Shown one piece after another: positions 1-4,713 of a stretch of 6,926 bases of DNA. The DNA is from Dysgonamonadaceae bacterium (GTDB taxonomy: Bacteria; Bacteroidota; Bacteroidia; Bacteroidales; Azobacteroidaceae): positions 1 to 6,926 of the forward strand of contig JAITAH010000363.1 in the NCBI GenBank assembly GCA_031284225.1. The letters are read 5' to 3'. The notes beneath the pieces are model-generated. The model worked only from the letters and a program-made list of their open reading frames with translations. It had not been told where the DNA came from and did not search any database. Within the stretch, counting starts at the first letter, position 1, and the number at the start of each line of letters is the position of its first letter. A program made the translations under genes and the position numbers.

Positions 1-1098
1 ATGATAATACGGAAAGATAAACGAGTATTACTGTTGTTTGTACACTTTGCCGGATGGGTGGTTTTTATTTGGGTAATGTTTCTGGAAAACCCCAGGTTAT
101 ACGAGTTAACACTGAAAAATCCATTGCCTTTTTTAAGTAACTTTGTATTACTTGCAGGATATTTTTATCTGAATATGTATGTGTTAGTTCCTCGTTTGCT
201 GTCAAAAAAAAGAATCATTACATATATTGGCGTTACCCTGCTTTCCCTTGTAATACTTTGCTTTGCTTTTCCTTGGTTGATACGCCACTTACATAATTTC
301 CCTCCACTCGACAGACCAATGCCATTTTCTCCGGGAAACTTCGATGCGTTTCCGCAAAGGGATTCTCCACCCCTGCGTCCCCACGGACTGATACAGCGGT
401 TGGATTTGTACACCCATTTCGTTCGGTTTCTGGTTGTTTTCATTGTCAGTACCGGATTAAAAGTACTCACGCAATGGTATCGCGAAAAACAGCAGTTGCA
501 GGAATTGGAGAAATCAAAGATACAAGCTGAACTGTCTTTCCTGAAATCGCAGATTCATCCTCATTTTCTGTTTAATTGTCTAAACAGCATTTATTTTCTG
601 ACGTTGAGCAAAGATGACAAAGCACCAAAAACAGTTTTGTCGTTATCCGAGTTCCTGCGTTTTGTGATTATCGAAAGTGAATCTGATTTTATTCCATTGG
701 AAAAAGAGATCAAGATGCTGGAAGAATATCTGAATCTTCAGCGTTTGCGGACTACAGAGAAGTTTGAACTGCAATTTATAAAAGAGGGAAATTTCAGCAA
801 ATATTCGATTATGCCTCTGACATTTATTCCTTTTGTTGAAAATGCTTTCAAATACGGGATCAGTACCCATACAAATTGCTTTATAGGCATCCGCATAGTC
901 ATCGATAACGGCGCATTGCAATTTACCTGCGATAATTCGATTGCATACCACCTCCCGAAAGATTGTACCCGCTCGCAGGGAATAGGACTGGAGAATATAC
1001 GGAGGCGTCTGGTATTGGCATATCCCAACCGACATTCGTTGAAAATCGACGAAGACCGTACGGATTTTCATGTAAAACTTCAAATAAGTATCGAATGA
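1..1098 (+). CDS. LytS/YehU-type membrane sensor histidine kinase
   Basis: Sensor kinase of a two-component system, 365 residues, in the inner membrane. Four hydrophobic segments are visible at about residues 8-27, 43-63, 72-94 and 138-156, followed by a short coiled linker (about 160-180) and the His_kinase domain (PF06580 type). The phospho-acceptor motif is QIHPHFLFN (184-192), where H188 corresponds to the conserved histidine of the family. The N-box is FVENAFKYG (278-286) and the G-box is GIGLENIRRRL (327-337), so the catalytic core looks intact. There is no PAS, HAMP or large sensor domain. The only sizeable extramembrane loop is a proline-rich stretch at about 96-136, predicted periplasmic. 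The ATG is the first base of the window, so an upstream start cannot be excluded, but the N-terminus (short basic stretch, then the first helix) is typical. Its stop overlaps the start of the response regulator, so the two are very likely cotranscribed and translationally coupled. The signal it senses is unknown. Confidence 0.93.
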   Translation: MIIRKDKRVLLLFVHFAGWVVFIWVMFLENPRLYELTLKNPLPFLSNFVLLAGYFYLNMYVLVPRLLSKKRIITYIGVTLLSLVILCFAFPWLIRHLHNFPPLDRPMPFSPGNFDAFPQRDSPPLRPHGLIQRLDLYTHFVRFLVVFIVSTGLKVLTQWYREKQQLQELEKSKIQAELSFLKSQIHPHFLFNCLNSIYFLTLSKDDKAPKTVLSLSEFLRFVIIESESDFIPLEKEIKMLEEYLNLQRLRTTEKFELQFIKEGNFSKYSIMPLTFIPFVENAFKYGISTHTNCFIGIRIVIDNGALQFTCDNSIAYHLPKDCTRSQGIGLENIRRRLVLAYPNRHSLKIDEDRTDFHVKLQISIE

Positions 1099-1808
1099 AA
1101 TGTATTGCTATTGACGACGAACCGTTGGCATTAAGTATATTAAACTACTATTGCGGCCAAGTGCCATCCATACGACTGTTGGGCGTTTATACCGACCCAC
1201 TCGACAGCTTGTCTTACATTCGCTCCATGCAACCGGATTTGCTTTTTCTGGATATCCGGATGCCCGAATTTTCAGGCATTGATATTGTCAATGCGTTGGA
1301 AAAAAATGCTTTGGTTATTTTCACGACAGCTCACCGCGAATATGCTATAGAGGGATTTGAACTGAACGTGGTGGATTATTTGCTGAAACCTTTTAGTTTT
1401 GACCGTTTTCTGACTGCTTATACCAAAGCGGAAGAACGGTTTCAAATGTCACAAAAAAAAACAATCCGGGAATTGCCGGATATCGACGAAACGCTTATGT
1501 TCAAATGCAGTTATCAAAATATCCAACTGCCTTTAAGTGAAATATTGTACATTGAAGCTTTTGACAACTATGTCAAAATCGTTACCCAAAATAGAACATA
1601 CATGCCGGTGATGACCATGAAAAGCCTTTTGAATTTACTTCCCAAATCCAAATTTGTCCGCGTGCACAAGTCGCTGATTATTCCTTTTGCCCGGATAAAA
1701 TCGTTTAATCACGAATTTGTTGTGACGGAAACAATTCAGGCGCCTGTCGGACGAACCTTTCAGAAGGATTTTTTAGAAAAAATGGATGCTTTGAAAGCTC
1801 GTGGATAA
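1095..1808 (+). CDS. LytTR-family DNA-binding response regulator
   Basis: Response regulator of 237 residues, the expected partner of the upstream kinase. The receiver domain spans about residues 1-118: acidic pair D7/D8, phospho-acceptor D53 in LFLDIRMPE, the T77/T78 position in IFTTAH, and K98 in LLKPF. The LytTR DNA-binding domain spans about 133-235, with the family signatures YIEAFDNYVKI (152-162) and FVRVHKSLII (187-196). Length and order match the LytR/AlgR/AgrA class. The reading frame is open upstream to 963, but the ATG at 1095 is chosen because MKCIAIDDEP is a normal receiver N-terminus and because ATGA (1095-1098) overlaps the kinase TGA stop. An upstream start would add 44 residues encoded inside the kinase ATPase domain with no family resemblance. 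It is expected to bind direct-repeat operators as a phosphorylated dimer. The targets are not shown by sequence alone, but the lipoprotein and receptor genes immediately downstream are natural candidates. Confidence 0.95.
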   Translation: MKCIAIDDEPLALSILNYYCGQVPSIRLLGVYTDPLDSLSYIRSMQPDLLFLDIRMPEFSGIDIVNALEKNALVIFTTAHREYAIEGFELNVVDYLLKPFSFDRFLTAYTKAEERFQMSQKKTIRELPDIDETLMFKCSYQNIQLPLSEILYIEAFDNYVKIVTQNRTYMPVMTMKSLLNLLPKSKFVRVHKSLIIPFARIKSFNHEFVVTETIQAPVGRTFQKDFLEKMDALKARG

Positions 1809-1854
1809 CTATGGACTCCTAAAAACAGACGGGGCAAACGTGATATTTTTTCGG

Positions 1855-1863
1855 ACAGTTGAG
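1855..1863 (+). promoter_or_regulatory. LytTR-consensus-like 9-mer (possible half-site)
   Basis: ACAGTTGAG fits every position of the published LytTR half-site pattern [TA][AC][CA]GTTN[AG][TG], known from AgrA-type regulators. LytTR operators normally contain two such 9-mers 12-13 bases apart. No good second copy is seen at that distance; AACTTCGAG at 1878-1886 matches weakly. The site lies about 50 bases after the stop of a LytTR regulator gene and about 210 bases ahead of the proposed promoter. A single 9-base degenerate match can arise by chance, so this is only a candidate. Confidence 0.25.
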
Positions 1864-1869
1864 AAAAAA

Positions 1870-1906
1870 CTTCTTGAAACTTCGAGATTTTTCGAGAATC
1901 AAGAAG
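1870..1906 (-). terminator. Stem-loop with T-tract on the minus strand
   Basis: CTTCTTGA (1870-1877) pairs perfectly with TCAAGAAG (1899-1906). Inside it, TTCGA (1881-1885) pairs with TCGAG (1892-1896), using one G-U pair and leaving a six-base loop, so the whole element folds as an interrupted hairpin. The A6 run at 1864-1869 becomes a T6 run immediately after the stem on the minus strand, the layout of an intrinsic terminator for leftward transcription. On the + strand the stem is followed by an A-rich stretch, not a U-tract. It may still end or stabilise the regulator mRNA, lying 61 bases after its stop, but it is not a canonical + strand terminator. No minus-strand gene is visible to its right. 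Confidence 0.45.
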
Positions 1907-2070
1907 AAAAAGTGCACGATGTACCTTTTGGCCTATACACAAAATTAAGCAACATGCCGTGATTGCAAATATATATCTTAAAAAAATGCAAAACCGGACA
2001 GTAGAATTGTCGAATACTAATTTGTTTTTGCTGTTTACCCAATTTCTTACCGCAACTTTCCCCGACTTTA

Positions 2071-2078
2071 TATCTTTA
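2071..2078 (+). promoter_or_regulatory. Candidate Bacteroidota -7 promoter box
   Basis: TATCTTTA matches seven of eight positions of the Bacteroidota -7 element TAnnTTTG. A -33 TTTG element is not clear at the expected distance (only TTTC at 2043-2046 and TTAC at 2047-2050 are near). A transcript starting around 2083-2088 would give a short leader to either the 2114 or the 2150 start, with A-rich sequence before 2114 as is common in this phylum. It would drive the lipoprotein and, 14 bases after it, the receptor gene. Confidence 0.4.
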
Positions 2079-2149
2079 CACACAATTCTAATTAAAAACA
2101 AAATAACAAGTAAATGCTTAAACCTCCGACAGCGACGTTTTCAACTCAA

Positions 2150-2200
2150 ATGACAAAGATCATAACATTTTCAATGTTTTGTTTTATGCTATATTCCTGC
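2150..2200 (+). other. Lipoprotein signal peptide and lipobox
   Basis: Encodes MTKIITFSMFCFMLYSC. The lysine at position 3, the uninterrupted hydrophobic core and L-Y-S-C at the end fit signal peptidase II cleavage before the Cys (codon 2198-2200). The mature start CKPDNISED has K at +2 and acidic residues soon after, loosely like the lipoprotein export signals that place Bacteroidota lipoproteins on the cell surface. That match is partial, so surface exposure is an inference. Confidence 0.75.
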
Positions 2201-4699
2201 AAACCGGACAATATTTCGGAAGATGTACCGCAGATATTCAGCATAAACGGTACAGTAACAAAATCGGACGGCGGCGCTGCTTCGGGCGCTTCAATTATGC
2301 TCATAAAAAATTCCGATGGCAACAATGCGGGCGAATCACCGGCTAACGCAGCCGGAGAATACATCATAACCGGAGTAAGCGCCGGAAGTTATCGCATTGA
2401 AATCGCGCTTAACGGCTATGAAACGGCTTCTGTTGAGGAAATAAAAATTACCAATACCGACATAACGGTTGATGAGATTGTATTGCAAAAAATTACAGTC
2501 CCGACCTACGCCATTGGCGGAACGGTTACCAAGCCTGACGGCAATGCGGCAACAGGCGCTTCGGTGCAGGTAAAAAAAGCAAACGACAATACCAGCGTCG
2601 GACAGGCCGCAACAACAGATGCTTCAGGCGCATATTGGATTGAAGACATTCCTCCGGGCAATTACAACATTATTATTACGCTTGACGGATATGAAACCGG
2701 AGTACTTTCCAATATAACGGTCGATGACGCCGATTTAACCTCTTTGGATATCACTTTACAGACAATTATAACAAATACAAATGCCGTAAATATTGTTTTC
2801 TCGGATAACGATGCAACAATCGACAATCTTCCTTCCGACGGCAGCATTACGGTGACAAAAAACGGCGCGGATGTTACTATTTCTTCTTCTGTAACGGAAA
2901 CTGTCGAATATCTTGTTTCAGGTTCAACGTCCAGCGGTTCGCTGAGAATCCAGAACAATGCCGCAGTCCCCAATACGCTCCGTCTGATATTGAACGATGC
3001 GGCAATAACCTCATCGTCGAAACTGCCTCCCATTCAAATTACAAAGAATGAAGGAATTACGGTTGTAGAACTAAAAGGAAATAATATCCTGTCCGACAAT
3101 ACATCCAACGAAGAAAACGCAACGCTCATCAGCAAAAGCGGCTCGCTCGAATTTGAAGGCTACGGCAAGCTCAACATCAGCGGCGCTGCAAAACATGCCA
3201 TTGCAAGCAGCAAGAAAAACATTACGGTACGCGGCGGCGATATCACCGTTGTATCGGCAGTTTCCGACGGCTTCCATGCCGAAGCAGGTTTCGAGATTTC
3301 GGGCGGCACGCTGGACATTACCGTTTCGGGCGACGGTATTGATGCTGGCAGCGGTACGGCTGTAATCAATGGCGGAAATATCCGCATCGTTTCTTTTGCC
3401 GACGACACAAAAGGCGTCAAAGCCGATACCGGAATAACGATCAACGGCGGTACAATCGACATGACCGTTGCCGGCGCTCAATCCAAAGCAATAAGCAGCA
3501 ACGCGGAGATAACAATCAACAGCGGAGATATTTCCATCGTTACTTCAGGCGCTACGGTACTCGAAGCAATAGGCGGCGGCTATGAACCTTCCTATTGTAC
3601 GGCAATCAAAAGCGATAAAAATATAACTGTCGCCGGAGGAACGATTCAAATAGAAAGCCGTCAGACAGCGGATGGAGGTAAAGGCTTGTCGGCCGACGGC
3701 GACATCGTGATTAGCGGCGGCACACTCAACATCATCACCGCCGGAAACGGAAAGGTTTATACCACCGAAACAGGGTCGCCCAATTCATATACGGCAACCT
3801 GCATCAAGAGCAATCGGAATATTTCATTGCTCGGCGGGAACATCACTTGCAGCAGTTCGGGTACAGGCGGTAAAGGCGTCAATGCCGACGGTACGATAAC
3901 CATTGGCGTTGCCGGCGCCAATAACGCCAATCTCTTGCTTACAGTCGGCACTTCCGGAGAACGCTTTTATGTTTCGGGAAATTCAGGCGGCGGACAAGGC
4001 GGACGTCCCGGCGGTGGAGGTTTCGGAGATAACGGCTCCGACTACGCCAATCCGAAAGCAATAAAGAGCGAAGGCAATATGACGGTCAACAGCGGAACCG
4101 TTTTTATCAACTGTACGCAAAAAACCGACGGCGGCGAAGGAATGGAAAGCAAAGGTTCACTGACAATCAACGGCGGAAATATTGATATTCATACTTACGA
4201 CGACTGTCTCAACGCCGCAGGCATTGTAATCAACAGCGGGAACCTGTTTTGTGCAGCGGCGGGCAATGATGCTATTGACAGCAACAGCTCGTTGACTGTC
4301 AATGGAGGATTGACAATCGCCAACGGAGTGCGGGGCGACGGCGAAGCATTTGATTCCGAACGTAACATCCAGATTAACGGCGGCGTTATTGTCGGCACAA
4401 GCGGCAACGTCATGTCGGGTTTGGCCGGAACGCAACGGAGTTACAAACTACAAGCCGCAGCCGGAAGCGCGATAGCGATCAAGAATCAGGCGGGAGACTA
4501 TCTGCTGCTATTCGGTATTCCCGTCATAGCAGGCGCTTCCGCAGGAACAAGCGTCGTTGTCGTCTTTTCCGATCCGCGTCTCGTAAGCGGTTCCTATATT
4601 TTGCAGACAGGCGGAAGTATCAGTGGCGGCACTACTGTGAACGGCTATAACTCCGGAGGAACATATACCGGAGGAACATCGAAATCATTTACACTTTAA
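2150..4699 (+). CDS. Surface lipoprotein with Cthe_2159-like carbohydrate-binding beta-helix
   Basis: A lipoprotein of 849 residues from the ATG at 2150. This start gives a classic signal: MTK, a hydrophobic stretch, then lipobox LYSC with the lipidated Cys at residue 17. The ATG at 2114 would add 12 residues (861 total) and has a more A-rich leader, so it stays possible. Residues about 29-114 and 120-205 are two homologous carboxypeptidase-regulatory-like beta-sandwich domains, each starting G-T-V-T-K-x-D-G and carrying a late GYET. The rest is a long right-handed parallel beta-helix with about 14 rungs of the pattern I-T-I-N-G-G-x-I-x-I, rich in Asp and Asn turns. This resembles the Cthe_2159 family (PF14262), whose founding member binds polygalacturonic acid and calcium. 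A Gly-rich insertion lies at residues 610-627. No catalytic motif was recognised, so a binding or scaffold role at the outer membrane is inferred. The stop is doubled (TAATAA). The receptor gene follows after 14 bases, implying one operon. The ligand is unknown. Confidence 0.88.
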   Translation: MTKIITFSMFCFMLYSCKPDNISEDVPQIFSINGTVTKSDGGAASGASIMLIKNSDGNNAGESPANAAGEYIITGVSAGSYRIEIALNGYETASVEEIKITNTDITVDEIVLQKITVPTYAIGGTVTKPDGNAATGASVQVKKANDNTSVGQAATTDASGAYWIEDIPPGNYNIIITLDGYETGVLSNITVDDADLTSLDITLQTIITNTNAVNIVFSDNDATIDNLPSDGSITVTKNGADVTISSSVTETVEYLVSGSTSSGSLRIQNNAAVPNTLRLILNDAAITSSSKLPPIQITKNEGITVVELKGNNILSDNTSNEENATLISKSGSLEFEGYGKLNISGAAKHAIASSKKNITVRGGDITVVSAVSDGFHAEAGFEISGGTLDITVSGDGIDAGSGTAVINGGNIRIVSFADDTKGVKADTGITINGGTIDMTVAGAQSKAISSNAEITINSGDISIVTSGATVLEAIGGGYEPSYCTAIKSDKNITVAGGTIQIESRQTADGGKGLSADGDIVISGGTLNIITAGNGKVYTTETGSPNSYTATCIKSNRNISLLGGNITCSSSGTGGKGVNADGTITIGVAGANNANLLLTVGTSGERFYVSGNSGGGQGGRPGGGGFGDNGSDYANPKAIKSEGNMTVNSGTVFINCTQKTDGGEGMESKGSLTINGGNIDIHTYDDCLNAAGIVINSGNLFCAAAGNDAIDSNSSLTVNGGLTIANGVRGDGEAFDSERNIQINGGVIVGTSGNVMSGLAGTQRSYKLQAAAGSAIAIKNQAGDYLLLFGIPVIAGASAGTSVVVVFSDPRLVSGSYILQTGGSISGGTTVNGYNSGGTYTGGTSKSFTL
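2234..2764 (+). repeat. Two tandem beta-sandwich domain repeats within the lipoprotein gene
   Basis: Two protein-level repeats of about 86 residues, at 2234-2491 and 2507-2764. Each opens with I-x-G-T-V-T-K-x-D-G-x-A-A-x-G-A-S, has a central G-x-Y-x-I turn, and ends with L-x-GYET followed by a stretch of alternating hydrophobic residues. This is the pattern of carboxypeptidase-regulatory-like or Cna-B-like domains. The copies are clearly diverged at the DNA level, so the duplication is not recent. They probably act as a stalk lifting the beta-helix off the membrane. Confidence 0.75.
3221..4408 (+). repeat. Beta-helix rung repeats within the lipoprotein gene
   Basis: About 14 degenerate copies of a rung motif, for example ITINGGTIDM, IVISGGTLNI and LTINGGNIDI, mostly spaced 22-35 residues apart. 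Between them lie short loops rich in Gly, Asp and Ser, several carrying KAI-S, KGL-AD or KGV-AD segments. At DNA level this appears as recurring ATCAACGGCGG-like strings. They are protein structural repeats, not mobile or CRISPR repeats. Spacing widens around residues 585-645 (numbered from the 2150 start), where the Gly-rich insertion lies. Confidence 0.8.
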
Positions 4700-4713
4700 T
4701 AAATTGCCGGCAA

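Larger units (their letters stand above)
1852..2002 (+). repeat. CGGACAGT direct repeat, two copies
   Basis: The octamer CGGACAGT occurs at 1852-1859 and again at 1995-2002, 143 bases apart, both in the intergenic region. The first copy overlaps the LytTR-like 9-mer. A related string, CAAACCGGACA, recurs inside the lipoprotein gene at 2200-2210, where it encodes part of the lipobox region, so that third occurrence is probably coincidental. The function is unknown; a regulator binding site is possible but unsupported beyond the repetition. Confidence 0.3.
1809..2149. other. AT-rich intergenic regulatory region
   Basis: A 341-base gap between the regulator and the lipoprotein gene (305 bases if the lipoprotein starts at 2114). 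It is clearly more AT-rich than the flanking genes; one 60-base line (1981-2040) is about one third GC. It holds a hairpin at 1870-1906, a LytTR-like 9-mer at 1855-1863, a CGGACAGT direct repeat, and a promoter-like box at 2071-2078. A small open frame at 1959-2153 has no recognisable domain and is not treated as a gene. No tRNA, riboswitch or other structured RNA was recognised. Confidence 0.7.

Noticed and set aside
963..1094. Upstream in-frame extension of the response regulator to an ATG at 963
   Set aside because: The 44 extra residues lie inside the kinase ATPase coding region, have no receiver-domain similarity, and the ATG at 1095 gives a normal receiver start with the ATGA overlap.
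1959..2153. 64-codon open frame in the intergenic region
   Set aside because: No recognisable domain, AT-rich composition like the gap around it, and it overlaps the proposed promoter and the start of the lipoprotein gene.
3071..3481. Minus-strand and alternative-frame open frames across the lipoprotein gene
   Set aside because: They are antisense shadows of a GC-richer repetitive coding region; their translations show no domain, while the + strand frame is a coherent beta-helix protein.
3221..4408. Recurring ATCAACGGCGG-like strings as a tandem or CRISPR-like repeat
   Set aside because: Copies are degenerate, spaced in multiples of three within an open frame, and explained by beta-helix rung motifs in the protein.
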